A stretch of 64,000 nucleotides of DNA from Sapria himalayana (taxonomy: Eukaryota > Streptophyta > Magnoliopsida > Malpighiales > Rafflesiaceae): contig JAREIK010004364.1 in NCBI GenBank assembly GCA_029783825.1, positions 1 to 64,000 of the forward strand, given 5' to 3'. Under the pieces are notes generated by a model. The model saw only the letters and a list, made by a program, of their open reading frames with translations. It was not told where the DNA came from and did not search any database. The translations under genes were made by a program, and so were the position numbers. Position 1 is the first letter of the stretch, and the number at the start of each line of letters is the position of its first letter. This document shows positions 1 through 12,200 of the stretch, piece after piece.

Positions 1-667
1 TTTATAGGTTTTTATTTTAAAAATAAAATAACAAAAAAAATTGTTTGTTATTTGTTATCATTTTTGAAGTATATAACCTTTGAAACTATAACAATTTTTA
101 AATTTTTTAATGTGAATTATATATTTAGTTACTGATAATCTTATAATTATATATAATGTAAATTCAATATAAACAATTATATTGATAAATATTATAATAA
201 TGATCATATAAAAGATTAATAAATAATTATTAATACGATAAATTTTGTTTAAAATATATTTACAAAACCTAAAATGATTCAAAATCAACGTTAAATATTT
301 TACTAAATATTAATTTTATATTTTTAAATTTGTGTATCCATTTATAAGCTTATATATTTTTTGATGAAAAATAAATTATTTAAATTATATTTGTCAAGCT
401 ATTAATTTATTTTTTAATTTATATTTCAATAAAAATAAACTAATAAATAATTAAAATGTATATATAAAATTATAATGAATACTAATAAAAATGAGATTTA
501 TTATTTATTATTTAGGGTATACCTATTTAATGGTATAAGTTTATTGTGATTTTGGGGTTAATGAGTTTATTGATTTATATGTTTACACATTTAGGTTTTA
601 TTTATTGATTTATAGGTTTTATTTAATTAATGAAATAACAAAAAATTTATTTTTATGAATTTTCGTG

Positions 668-695
668 ATTTTCAAAGGTTATAACCTTTGAAAAT
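668..695. repeat. 28-bp perfect palindrome (satellite core)
   Basis: Each 14-base half reads ATTTTCAAAGGTTA, followed by its exact reverse complement. This is the best-preserved form of the symmetric core found once per monomer. It could extrude a cruciform or bind a dimeric protein; that is inference. Confidence 0.9.
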
Positions 696-1868
696 ATATT
701 AATTTTTTAATAGTTCTAAAATATGAATACAATACTTAGTCATAATAATCTTAATAATTATATTTGATGTTAATTCAATATAAAAAATTTTATTAAAATA
801 TATTATTTTGATGATCAAAAAATAAATTAATAAACTAATATTAATAAGACAAATATTAATTAAAATATATTTGCAGAACCCAAAATAATTCAAAATCAAA
901 GTAAATTATATTACTAAATAAAATTTTAAATTTTTGAAATTTTGTTTATTTCTATAAGCTTATATTTTTTTTCATAAAAAATAATTTATTTAAATTATAT
1001 ATGTTTCACTCATTATTTATATTGTAATTAATATTTCTATAAAAATAAACTAAAAAATAATTAAAATAAATATTTAAAATTATAATGAATACAAATAAAT
1101 ATGGATTTATTATTTATTATTTAGGTTATAGAGGGTTAATGGTTTAAGTATTTAGGGGTTTTTGGGGTTTAGGAGTATAGAGATTTAAATGTCTAGGCAT
1201 TTAGTGGTCTATAAGTTTTATTTAAATAATAAAATAATAAAAAAATTATTTTTGTAATTTTTTATCATTTTTGAAGGTTATAACCATTGAAAATATAATA
1301 ATTTTTAAATTTTTTTCAAATGTAAATATAATATTTAGTTATAATAATCATAATAATTATAAGACATTTAAATTCAATATAAGTTATTTTATTGTTAGAT
1401 ATTATAAAATAGATCAAATAATAAATTAATAAACTTTTCTTAATAAGATTGATAGCAAATAAAATATAATAGCAAAACCATTTATATAATGATTCAAAAA
1501 CAAAGTAAAATATATTACTAAATAATAATTTTTTGTTTTTAAATTTTTACTTCTTTTTTTATGCTTATATATTTTTTTGATTACAAGAAAATTATTAAAA
1601 TTATAGTTGTCTCACTCAATATTTATTTTGTAATTAATATTTCTCTAAAAAATAAACTAATAAATATTAAAATTAATATTTAAAATTATAATGAATACAA
1701 ATTAAATGAAATTTATGATTTATTAAATGTGTATAGCGGTTTAATGGTTTGATTATTTAAGAGTTTAGTCGTTTAGGAGTTTATCAATTTATGTTTTTAT
1801 GTATTTAGTGGTTTATACGTTTTATTTATAGAAAAAAAATATGAAAAAAAATTTTTAGATTTTTTCTA

Positions 1869-1896
1869 ATTTTCAAAGGTTATAACCTTTGAAAAT
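1869..1896. repeat. 28-bp perfect palindrome (satellite core)
   Basis: Same sequence as the core at 668, two monomers downstream (1201 bp away, i.e. twice 600). Confidence 0.9.
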
Positions 1897-2058
1897 AAAA
1901 TAATTTTTAAAATTTTTTGAAATGTGAATACAATGTATAATTATATTAATATTACTAATTATATATCATATAAATTGAATATAAACAATTTTAATGATAG
2001 ATATTATAATAATGATCAAAAATTAAATTAATAAACTATTATTAATAATATAAATATT

Positions 2059-4868
2059 AATTACAAAATAAATTATTAGTGAGACAGATCTAATTTAAAT
2101 AATTTATTATTCATCAAAAAAATATATATTCTTATAAAAACAGGAAAAATTGTAAAAACAAAAATTTATTATTTAGTAATATATTTTATTTTTATTTTGA
2201 ATCATTTTAGATTTTGCAATTATATTTTAATTTATATCATTCTTATTAATAATAGTTTATTAATTTTTTATTGATCATTATTATAATATCTATTAATAAA
2301 ATTATTTATATTGACTTTACATTATATATAATTATAAAGATTATTATTACTGAATATTATATTCACATTTAAAAAAATTAATAATTATTATATTTTCAAA
2401 GGTTATATCCTTCAAAAATAAAAAAAAAATCAAAAATTTAAGTTTTTATTTTTTTATTCTTTAAATAAAAACTATAAATCACTAAAGTCAACACTTAAAT
2501 TAAAAACTTCAAAACACCTAAATACTAAAACCATTAAACTAGTATATCCTGAATAATAAATAATAAATCTCAATTTTATTTGTATTCATTATAATTTTAA
2601 ATATTCATTTTAATTATTTATTAGTTTATTTTTATAGGATTATAAATTAAAAATAAATTATGTGGAAGATAAATATAATTTAAATAATTTACTTTTAATA
2701 ACAAAATATATAAACTTATAAAAAGAAGCAAAACATCAAAAAATTTTTATTTAGTATTATATTTTACTTTGATTTTGAATAAATTTACTTTTTGCAAATA
2801 TATTTTAAAAAATATATATCATATTAATAATAGTTTATTAATTTATTTTTTGATCATTAATATAATATCTATCAATATAATTGTTTATATTGAATTTACA
2901 TGATATATAATTATTAAGATTATCATAACTAAATATAGTATTCACATATAAAAAAAAAATTTAAAAATTATTATATTTTCAAAGGTTATAACCTTCAAAA
3001 ATGATAAAAAATAACAAAAATAAATTTTTTTATCTATCATTGTTTAATTAAAACTTATAAACCATTAAATGCCTAAATACATAAATATCTAATCTCCTAA
3101 ACCCCGAAGCCCCTAAATACCTAAACATTTAAACTCGTAAACCTTAAATATAATTTAAATAATATATAGAAATATTAATTACAAAATAAATTATGAGCGA
3201 CAAATATAATTTAAATAATATAGTTTTCAACAAAAAAACATATAAGCTTATAAAATTATGCAAAAACATAAAAAAAATTATTATTTAGTAATAAATTTTA
3301 CTTTGATTTTGAATCATTTTAGGGTTTTTAATTATATTTTAATTTATATCTTTGATATTAATAATAGTTTATTTATTTTTTGATAATTGATATAATATTA
3401 ACAATAAAATTGTTTATATTTAGTTTAAATTATATATAGTTATAATAATTAATATTTCTAAAAATTTTTATTCAGATTTTTAAAAAATTTTAAAATTATT
3501 ATATTTTCAAATGTTATGTCATTTGAAAATTTGAAAAAATTTCAAAAATAAATTTTTTGTTATTTCATTTTTTAAATAATAGCTATAAACCATTAAATGC
3601 CTAAATACTTAAATCAAAAACTTCTAAATCTCGAAAACCCTAAATAGATAAATTTTTTAAACAGGTATATCTTAAATAATAATTAATAAATAATAAATCT
3701 CATTTTTATTTTTTTCATTATAATTTAAATTTTCATTTTAATTATTTATTTGTTTATTTTATATTAATTTTAATTACAAAATAAATTATAAGTTAGACAA
3801 ATATAATTTATATAAATTATTTTTTTAAAAAAATATAAATAAACTTATTAAAAGAAGAAAAAAATTAAAAATAAAATATTATTATATAGTAATATATTTT
3901 ACTTTGTTTCAGAATCATTTTAGGTTTTGTAATTATATTTTAATTGATATCTAACTTATTAATAATAGATTATTAATTTATTTTTTGATCATTATTAGAA
4001 TATTTATCAATAAAAATATTTATATTTAATTTATATGATATATAAATTTAATAATTATATAACTAAATATTGTATTCACTTTCGAAATAAATTTTAAAAT
4101 TATTATATTTTCAAAGATTATAACCTTTGAAGATGTGAAAAAACAAAAAAAATATTTTTTTTAATATTTCATTGTTTAAATAAAACCTATAAATCACTAA
4201 ATGCCTAAGCACTTAAATCACTAAACTACAAAATCCTGATACCTCTATATAGATTATCCTTTAAATCGGTATACCCTAAATAATAATTAATAAATTTCTT
4301 TTTTATTTGTTTTCATTATTATTTAAAAAATTCATTTTGATTGTTTAGTTTTTTATTTTTATATATGTATTAATTATAAAATAAATTATGAGTTAAAAAT
4401 ATACTTTATAAAAATTATTTTTCATCAAAAAATTGATAAGCGTATAAAAAGAATAAAAATTTAAAAACAAATAATTATTATTAGTGATATATTTTGCTTT
4501 GATTTTGAATCATTTTATGTTTTGATATTATATTTTAAGTAATATCAATCTTATTCATAAATTTTTTTTTAAATTTATTTTTTGATAATTATTAGAATAT
4601 CTATCAATAAAATTGTTTATATTGAATTTATATGATATATAATTATTATGATTATTATAAATAAATATTGTATTCACTTTTGAAACAAATTTAAAAATTA
4701 TTATATTTTCAAATGTTATAATCTTAAAAAATGAGAAAAAATAATAAAAAAATATTTGTTATTTTATTTTTTAAATAAAACTTATAGACCATTAAATGCT
4801 TACTTACTTAAATTAGTAAGCTCATAAACCCCTAAATACATAAACATTTTAACATCTATATACTACTT
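2059..4868 (-). repeat. AT-rich satellite array, reverse orientation
   Basis: Five monomers in reverse orientation, with cores near 2403, 2985, 3512, 4115 and 4717. The switch from the forward array lies inside AATATTAATTA (2053-2063), a phrase present in both strands of the monomer, so the exact breakpoint is hidden by microhomology. The subtypes resemble the reverse array near 52.0-53.1 kb (first part) and 55.1-56.8 kb (second part). Nothing gene-like was found. Confidence 0.8.
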
Positions 4869-4934
4869 AATGGTTTATGTATTTTGGCATTACGGGGTTT
4901 AGGAGTTTATTGATTTAACTTTATATGCATTTAG
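4869..4934 (+). repeat. satellite telomere-like box, forward, left flank of hAT-1
   Basis: A short forward piece (ATGGTTTATGTATTTTGGC, then GGGGTTTAGGAGTTTATTG) begins right after the reverse array. It forms an inverted junction with the reverse box at about 4835-4855. It ends in the 8-bp target GCATTTAG, where hAT-1 begins. Confidence 0.75.
4927..4934 (+). repeat. hAT-1 target site duplication, left (GCATTTAG)
   Basis: An 8-bp direct repeat identical to 8551-8558 on the other side of the element. Eight bases is the hallmark length for the hAT superfamily. The bases belong to the satellite phrase GCATTTAGTGGTTTATAGG. Confidence 0.93.
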
Positions 4935-4952
4935 TAGGGCTGCTCACGGGAC
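4935..4952 (+). repeat. hAT-1 left terminal inverted repeat
   Basis: TAGGGCTGCTCACGGGAC. It matches the right terminus at 15 of 18 positions and the equivalent end of hAT-3 (61732-61749) at 17 of 18. Confidence 0.92.
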
Positions 4953-5460
4953 TCGAAGATTCACCACCCTACCCGAAGCCTTGTCCCGAAAGAATCGGGT
5001 CTGAGAAAATCCATTGACTTTGACTTTTCTCATTCCTTTCTATCACGTATTTTTTATTTTGGTATGGTTTTGGATCTTAAGCAATATCCATCCCGAGAAC
5101 CATCCCGTTGTAAAAAACCTATACTAGAACCATGAATATATATATATATAACATGAAGATGCCACCAATTTTGCTACTCCCCATCCAATTCTAACACACC
5201 TATTGCTGTTCCGAAGAGTTTCAGGCCACCTCACGCCATTCTAGCTAAGTTCAGTTAGGTCCACCCCTTGTACGTCACACTTTTGGTTGCCTCCACCGTG
5301 TCCTAGATGCCACCAGCCTTTTGGTTTGTTTTTCTGACGAGAATGGAGTGATTAATTATTATTATTATTATGTGTTACAGTCAGTTTTGTAGAGCTTGCT
5401 TGTTTAAAATATTTATATTTATTTATGCTTAACATATCATATTAATTATTGGCAATGCAG
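4953..5460 (+). other. hAT-1 5' subterminal region and leader
   Basis: Non-coding. It holds scattered CCCGA/ATCCCG motifs (likely subterminal transposase sites; inference), an (AT)n run near 5134-5151, a TTA/ATT triplet run near 5356-5371, and a likely 3' splice acceptor ending ...GGCAATGCAG at 5460, immediately before the predicted ATG. In hAT-3 the matching leader has a good donor-like AATAG/GTGAGC, but the corresponding segment is shortened in hAT-1, so the 5' intron is incomplete here. Confidence 0.6.
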
Positions 5461-7588
5461 ATGGCACAATCCAGTGATAAATGAAAAATATAATAAATTG
5501 AAGATGATCACATCTCAAATGATCAAAGTATTGGTAAATCCAATCATCAATTTTTCACGAACCTCCTATTGTTACGGCAGGTTCTTCAATTCCAATTGTA
5601 AAAGAAAGTCAAGGTATATCTGAACCTCAGCTCATAAAAAGTATAAGTCTGCTCTTTGGGAAACTTATGAGATATTAGTTGATTCAGAGAGAAATGAAAT
5701 TGGTAGGGCAGCGTGTATATGGTATAAAAAAATTCTTGGCAAAAAGTGATCAAGGTACTTCGGGTATATGGAAATATGTTAGAAAGACTTGTAGAAAATT
5801 TCCACTCAAAAAAGAATTAATAGAAGCTCACAAAGGTAAAGACAAGTCACAATTGTGTTGAGTTTCACTAAAGGTACTAGTTCAGAGGATAACAGATTAA
5901 CTTGTTGGCAATTTGATCAACAACTAGTTAGGGAGGCTTTGGTGAAAATGATCATAAAAGATGAATTGCCTTTTTGTTTTGTTGAGAGGGATGAGTTTAA
6001 GGAGTTTTTTGAAGTTAGTGTGCCTCAATTTAAAATTCCATCTAGGCATTCTATGTTGAGGAATTGTTTTTCTTTGTTTGTGAAGGAAAAGAAGAAATTA
6101 TTTGATAGTATATCATCTCATTGTTTTATAGTTTCATTGACTACCGACAATTGGACTAGCATTCAAAATTTGTCTTATATATGTTTGACGGTTCATTTCA
6201 TTGATTCTCAATGGAATATGCATAAAAGGCTTTTGAACTTTTGTGTAATTAAAAGTCATTCTGGAGTTAATATTAGAAATGCTATTGAGTTTTGCATAAA
6301 TGAATGGCGTTTGAGAAAGTTGATGTTCATTACTATTGACAATGCATCAAATAATGATGTTGCAGTTGAATAATTGAAAAAAAAGCTCGCGAAAAAAATT
6401 GTTGTACCTTTGAGAGGTGATCATTTTAATATGAGATGTTATGCTCATATCCTAGACTTAATTGTGAGAGATGGCATTACAATAGTTGAGGGTGCTATTC
6501 AAAAAATTAGAGGTGTGGTGAAATATGTTAGGAGCAGTCCTAAAAGATTAGCTATGTTTAAGTTTTGTGTTGAAGAAGCAAACTTGACATATGGATCTTC
6601 ATTGCAATTAGATTGTCCTACAAAATGGAATTCAACTTATTTATGCTACAAACTGATATAAAATATCAAAAAGAATTTGATAAGTTGGAGGACAATGACA
6701 AAATGTATTTGAAGGAGTTTGGTTAAAACATTCCAACTGAGAGAGACTGAACAAAAGCCAAAATTTTGTCTCGTTTCTTGAAAACTTTTTATGAGGTAAC
6801 ATCTAAATTTTCTGGCTCATAATATTCTACCTCTAGTGTTTATTTTCATGAGATTATTCGAATTTTGAAAAAATTGAGCTTTGTGAAAATAGTAGAGATA
6901 CAATGGTGTCTGAAATGGGTATGAAAATGATGCATAAATTCAACAAATATTGGGGTTCTCTTCAGTCAACAAATATTATGCTTTTTGTAGCAGTAGTGTT
7001 GGATCCTAGATATAAGTTCAAATATCTCAAGGTTAAGTACACTTAGCATTATGGAGAGGAATTGGTTAAAATTTTGGTGAAAAAGGTTATAAATTCTTTA
7101 AATGAGATGATGAAATGATTATAAAGATTTAAATGAAGATGAATCAAAAGAAGATGATTTCTCTTCTACTGTGTTGAAGTAAAATGATGATTTCTTTGAT
7201 GGTAGTCATACTTATGTTGATGATTTTTTTTGTTGAACTGGAGAAAGATCAAGAATTTGCAGCTTTGGAAGAGTTGGATAGGTACTTGGAAAGCAAACTT
7301 AAAAAAAATAGAATTGATTTTGATCTTCTAAACTGGTGGAAGGTAAATGAGGTTAGGTATCCTTCTTTGGCAAATGTAGCAAGGGATGGATTTGCAATCA
7401 AAGCATCTACTGTGGCCTACGAATCTACATTTAGCAGTGGGGGGAGAACTTTAGATAAATTTAGGAGTTCTTTAACACTTATTACAGCTGAAGTTCTCAT
7501 ATGTCTACAAGATTGGTTGAGAAGTTCAAACAAACCTATTGAAATTGAAGAATTAGTTCAAGACCTTGATGATAATGAATCAGGTTAG
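5461..7588 (+). pseudogene. hAT transposase, broken (copy 1)
   Basis: Remnant of a BED-zinc-finger/hAT transposase that would cut and paste its own element in the nucleus. The ATG at 5461 follows a splice acceptor; a stop comes 8 codons in. A decayed BED finger lies at about 5650-5790 (LWETYEILVD, RAACIWYKK, then GTSGIWKY after a frameshift). The RNase-H-like core is readable from 5855 to 6373, with first catalytic Asp in TTDNWTS (codon 6146) and second in TIDNASNND (codon 6338). A TAA at 6370 interrupts the frame; 6374-6661 carries MRCYAHILDLIVRD and LDCPTKWNSTY. Further stops are TGA 6748 and TAA 6820, with a frameshift at T8 7224-7231. The C-terminal dimerisation domain (7184-7588) has LNWWKVNEVRYPSLANVARD and STVAYESTFSSGG with the catalytic Glu at codon 7421. 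Certainly non-functional. Confidence 0.93.
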
Positions 7589-7674
7589 TATACAAATCTT
7601 GTAAATTTAAATTTCACTTTTACTTATTTTATTCATTCAATTTTATAAAAATATGGTTCAATTATAATTTTCAG
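7584..7674 (+). other. probable 3' intron of the hAT-1 transposase gene
   Basis: A GT-AG interval of 91 bp with donor CAG/GTTAGT and acceptor ATTTTCAG/AGG. Unspliced, the frame stops at TAG 7586. Spliced, it would continue 11 residues to TAG 7707-7709. The same donor and a similar acceptor are seen in hAT-2 and hAT-3. This is prediction from splice consensus only. Confidence 0.5.
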
Positions 7675-7751
7675 AGGGGTCACATATCCAAATATTCTTC
7701 CAACTATAGTTGGCCAACTAAATTTGGAATGGGTGTATTAAATTTTATAAG

Positions 7752-7845
7752 GTAATATTTTGTTTTTTTATTACTGTTTCATCTTATAAATTTATGTCTA
7801 CATGATTAACACATTTTGATGTCTGGTTGTTCTTTTACAATGCAG
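7752..7845 (+). other. possible 3'-UTR intron of hAT-1
   Basis: A GT-AG interval of 94 bp (AAG/GTAATATT ... TTTTACAATGCAG). The T-rich tract and acceptor context look plant-like. The related position in hAT-2 has donor AAG/GTAATATT and an altered acceptor (ACAGTGTAG). Confidence 0.4.
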
Positions 7846-8532
7846 GAATAAAAGGGAATAGTTGTAGAAGAGATAATTAATCGGGTTTGGATTTTCATTG
7901 ATGTTCCGGGATAGACCTTTGAAATGATTATTATCATAGTTGTTATTAGTTGTATTTTTTTGTTATATTAAGCTGCCTAATTTTAGCAATTACTTAAGTA
8001 GTAATTGATGCTACCAATGTTTGTGGTCATCTTTAGGTATTCCTTAATATTTTAAGTAATTGTTTAAAAAAATATAGTGTTGATATTATGGTTAACTTTC
8101 ACTCGGCTGAACAAAGCCATCTTCTTAAAAAACAAAGAACCAAATTTAGCACACAACTCGGTCCCGTTCTATTTAACATTTCTATCCTTTTCTGAACATC
8201 AAAGCTTTTGACAAAGTAATTAAACTCGTTTGTGGTATTCAGCCTATTTGACAAAACAAAATTGGCCCAATTTGAGTTTGAAAGATACATAACTAAGTAA
8301 TGATAAATTGATAGGTTTTGACATGAACTAAATTGGCTGGTTTGAAGAAAATAAATTGAAATAAATGTCCGAACTCCGTTCCATCTCGGAACCATTTTAT
8401 CCTACCCAAATTCCCCGATCTCCGTCCCGTCCCATCCCGATATTTTCTACCTATGGGATGGGTTTAGATCTTGAAAAAAAAAATTTCGAACTATGGGAAG
8501 GGACTGGAGATTTGTAATCCCCATTTCGTCCC
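7846..8532 (+). other. hAT-1 3' region and G/C-rich subterminal repeats
   Basis: Non-coding. Positions 8400-8545 carry repeated CCCGTCCC/CCCATCCC motifs, with inverted partners such as GGGATGGG near 8455-8462. This subterminal motif clustering is typical of hAT elements and likely binds transposase (inference). The minus-strand open frame at 8099-8395 lies in this region and in hAT-3's counterpart only because the copies are homologous; I see no protein family in it. Confidence 0.6.
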
Positions 8533-8550
8533 GTCCCATGATCACCCCTA
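8533..8550 (-). repeat. hAT-1 right terminal inverted repeat
   Basis: The reverse complement reads TAGGGGTGATCATGGGAC, pairing with the left end. Confidence 0.92.
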
Positions 8551-8558
8551 GCATTTAG
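8551..8558 (+). repeat. hAT-1 target site duplication, right (GCATTTAG)
   Basis: Exact match to 4927-4934. Confidence 0.93.
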
Positions 8559-9230
8559 TGGTTTATAGGTTTTATTTAAAAAATAAAAAAACATAAAATT
8601 TTTATTTGTTATTTGTTCTGATTTTTGAAGGATATAACCTATGAAACTATAACAAATTTTAAATTTTGTTTAAATGTGAATACTATTTTTAGTTATGATA
8701 AACTTAATAATTATATATCATGTAAATTCAATATAAACAATTATATTGATAAATATTATAATAATGATCATACAAAAGAGTAATACACAATTATTAATAA
8801 GATAAATATTGTTTAAAATATATTTGCAAAACCTAAAATGATTCAAAATCAAAGTGAAATATTTTACTAAATATTATTTTTAAATTTTTAAATTTTTGTT
8901 TGCATTTATAAGCTTATATATTTTTTGATGAAAAATAAATTATTTAAATTATATTTGTCTAGCTATTAATTTATTTTTTAATTTATATTTTTATAAAAAT
9001 AAACTATAAATAATTAAAATGTATATATAAAATTATAATGAATACTAATAAAAATGAGATTTATGATTTATTATTTAGGGTATACCTATTTAATGGTTTA
9101 AGTTTATTGTGCTTTTGGGGTTAATGAGTTTATTGATTTATATGTTTACACATTTAGGTTTTATTTATTGATTTATATGTTTTATTTAATCATTGAAATA
9201 ACAAAAAAATTATTTTTATGAATTTTCGTG

Positions 9231-9258
9231 ATTTTCAAAGGTTATAACCTTTGAAAAT
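9231..9258. repeat. 28-bp perfect palindrome (satellite core)
   Basis: Identical to the core at 668; it belongs to a B-type monomer. Confidence 0.9.
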
Positions 9259-12200
9259 ATTATAATTTTTTAATAGTTCTAAAATATGAATATAATACTT
9301 AGTTATAATAATCGTAATAATTATATTTGATGTAAATTCAATATAAAAAAATTTATTAATATATATTATTTTGATGATCAAAAAATAAATTAATAAACTA
9401 TTATTAATAAGACATATATTAATTAAAATATATTTGCAGAACCCAAAATAATTCAAAATAAAAGTAAATTATATTACTAAATAAAATTTTTAATTTTTGA
9501 AATTTTGTTTATTTTTATAAGCTTATATTTTTTTTGATAAAAAATAATTTATTTAAATTATATATGTCTCATGAATTATTTATTTTATAATTAATATTTC
9601 AATAAAAATAAATTAAAATGAATATTTAAAATTATTATTAATACAAATAAAAATTATATTTATTATTTATTATTTAGGTTATATAGGTTTAATGGTTTAA
9701 TAATTTAGGGGGTTTTGGGGTATAGGAGTCTAGAGATTTAAATGTTTAGGAATTTAGTGGTTTATTAGTTTTATTTAATAATAAAATATTAAAAAAATTA
9801 TTTTTGTTATTTTTCATCATTTTTGAAGGTTATAAACTTTAAAAATATAATAATTTTTAATTTTTTTTCAAAATTAAATATAATACTTAGTTATAATAAT
9901 CTTAATAATTATAAGACTTTTAAATTCAATATAAGTAATATTATTGTTAGATATTATAAAATTGATCAAATAATAAATTAATAAACTATTCTTAATAAGA
10001 TTGATAACAATTATAATATAATTACAAAACTTATATTTAAGGATTCAAAATCAAAGTAAAATATATTAATAAATAATAATTTTTTGGTTTTAAATTTTTA
10101 CTTCTATTTATAAACTTATATTTTTTTTGATTAAATATAAATTATCAAAATTATAGTTGTCTCGCTCATTATTTATTTTGTAATTAATATTTCTATAAAA
10201 GTTAAACTAATAAATAATTAAAATGAATATTTAAAATTATAATGAATACAAATTAAAATTAGATATATGATTTATTATATGTGGTATCCCAGTTTAATGG
10301 TTTGATTATTTAAGAAGTTTGTCATTTAGGAGTTTTCAATTGATGTTTTTAGGCATTTAGTAGTTCATAGGTTTTATTTATATAATAAAAAAAAAAAATT
10401 TTAGATTCTTTCTGATTTTCGAAGGTAATTACCTTTAAAAATAAAATAATTTTTAAAATATTTTGAAATGTGAATACTATATATAATTATATTAATCTTA
10501 CTAATTATATATCATATAAATTCAATATTAACAATTTTAATGATAGATATTATAAGATAAATATTAATTAAAATATATTTAGATAACACAAAATGTTTCA
10601 AAATCAAATCAAAATATATTACTAAATAATAATATTTAATTTTTAAATTTTTTCTTCTTTTTATAACCTTTTTTTTTTGATTAAAAATATATTATTTAAA
10701 TAATCTTTGTCGCACTCGATATTTATTTTGTAATTAATTTTCTTAAAAAGTTAAACTATAAATAATTAAAATGAATATTTAAAATTATAATAAATAGAAA
10801 TAAAAATGAGATTTATTATTTATTAAGTAGTATATAGATGTTAAAATCTTTATGTATTTAGGGTTTTCGGGGTTTATGAGCATACTAATTTAAGTAAGCA
10901 AGCATTTAATGGTCTATAAGTTTTATTTAAAAAATAAAATAACTAAAAATTTATTTTTATTATTTTTTCTAATTTTTTAAGATTATAACCTTTGAAAATA
11001 TAATAATTTTTAAATTTTTTCAAAAGTGAATACAATATTTATTTATAATAATCATGATAATTATATATCATATAAATTCAATATAAACAATTTTATTGAT
11101 AGATATTCTAATAATTATCAAAAAATAAATTAAAAATATATTATGAATAAGATTGATATTACTTTAAATATAATATCAAAACCTAAAATGATTCAAAATC
11201 AAAGCAAAATATATTACTAAATAATAATTATTTGTTTTTAAATTTTTTTCATTTTTAAGCTAATCAATTTTTTGATTGAAAATAATTTTTATAAATTATA
11301 TTTTTAACACATAATTTATTTTATAATTAATACGTATATAATAATAAAAAACTAAACAATCAAAATGAATTTTTTTAATTATATTGAAAACAAATAAAAA
11401 TGGAATTTATAATTATTATTTAGGGTATACAGATTTAAAGGATTATCTATATAGAGGTATGTGGATTTTGTAGTTTACTAATTTAAATGTTTAGGTATTT
11501 AGTGGTGTATAGGTTTTATTAAAACAATAAAATAACAATGAAAAAATATTTTTTTTTATTTTTTCACATTTTCAAAGGTTATAATCGTTGAAAATATAAT
11601 AATTTTAAAAATTTTTTCAAAAGTGAATACAATATTTAGTTATAATAATCATTATATTTATATTTCATATAAATACAAAATAAACATTTTTATTGATAAA
11701 TATTCTAATAATGATGAAAAAATAACTTAATAATCTATTATTAATAAGATAGATATCAATTAAAATATAATTACAAAACCTAAAATGATTCAGAAGCAAA
11801 GCTAAATATATTACTATATAATAATTTTTTGCTTTGAAATTTTTATTCTTTTAAAAAGTTTATCTATAATTTTTTGATGAAAAATTTTTACATAAATTAT
11901 ATTTGTGTAACTTATAAATTATTTTGTAATTAATATTTATATAAAAATAAACATATAAATAATTAAAATGAATATTTAAAATAATAATTAAAAATAATGA
12001 GATTTATTATTTATTATTCAGGGTATAGCGGTCTAATTTAAATTAGATCCGTTTTACTAATAATTTATTTCGTAATTAATATTTCTATAAAAATAAACTA
12101 AAAATTAATTAAAATAAAAATTTAAAATTATACTGAATAAAAATTAAAAAGATATTTATGAATTATTATTAATGTATACTATTTTAATGGTTTAAGTATT

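Larger units (their letters stand above)
1..2058 (+). repeat. AT-rich ~600-bp satellite array, forward, block ABCD copy 1
   Basis: About three and a half tandem monomers in forward orientation. Palindromic cores lie near 73, 682, 1277 and 1883, so the period is close to 600 bp. The monomers are four distinguishable subtypes. A has a 'TTTGTATCCATTTATAAGC' end, B has 'AATAGTTCTAAAATATGAAT' after the palindrome, C has 'AATTATAAGACATTTAAATT', and D has 'ACAATGTATAATTATATTAA'. The same A-B-C-D order is seen again from 8551, 18530 and 44655. No credible gene is present; open frames here are low-complexity Ile/Asn/Tyr/Lys runs. Confidence 0.85.
4935..8550 (+). mobile_element. hAT-family DNA transposon copy 1 (full length, inactive)
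   Basis: A 3616-bp element bounded by 8-bp direct repeats GCATTTAG and by terminal inverted repeats: TAGGGCTGCTCACGGGAC at the left and TAGGGGTGATCATGGGAC (reverse complement of the right end), 15 of 18 matching. Base composition is clearly less A+T-biased than the satellite. Inside are a G/C-rich left end with a leader, a broken BED/hAT transposase gene (5461-7588), two small downstream introns and a right end rich in CCCGTCCC motifs. It is an Ac/DAYSLEEPER-like hAT by its transposase motifs; the exact family is not known to me. It is homologous along its length to the minus-strand copy at 58065-61749 and internally to 34860-36988. Confidence 0.95.
8551..10600 (+). repeat. AT-rich satellite array, block ABCD copy 2
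   Basis: Four forward monomers with cores near 8632, 9244, 9832 and 10427. They match positions 1 to about 2050 subtype by subtype at an offset of about 8560 bp (for example, the B-type core is at 9231 versus 668). No gene is seen. Confidence 0.8.

Noticed and set aside
58..288. Minus-strand open frame of 76 aa and many similar frames across the satellite (for example 9235-9456, 13544-13807, 19187-19414, 42991-43236, 44173-44427, 57830-58057)
   Set aside because: They recur because the monomer recurs, consist of Ile/Asn/Tyr/Lys/Phe runs, occur on either strand by array orientation and are broken in most sister monomers.
8099..8395. 98-aa minus-strand frame in hAT-1 and plus-strand 58328-58519 in hAT-3
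   Set aside because: Related to each other only because the elements are homologous. It is antisense to the element, without a recognisable domain, and lies in the 3' region.
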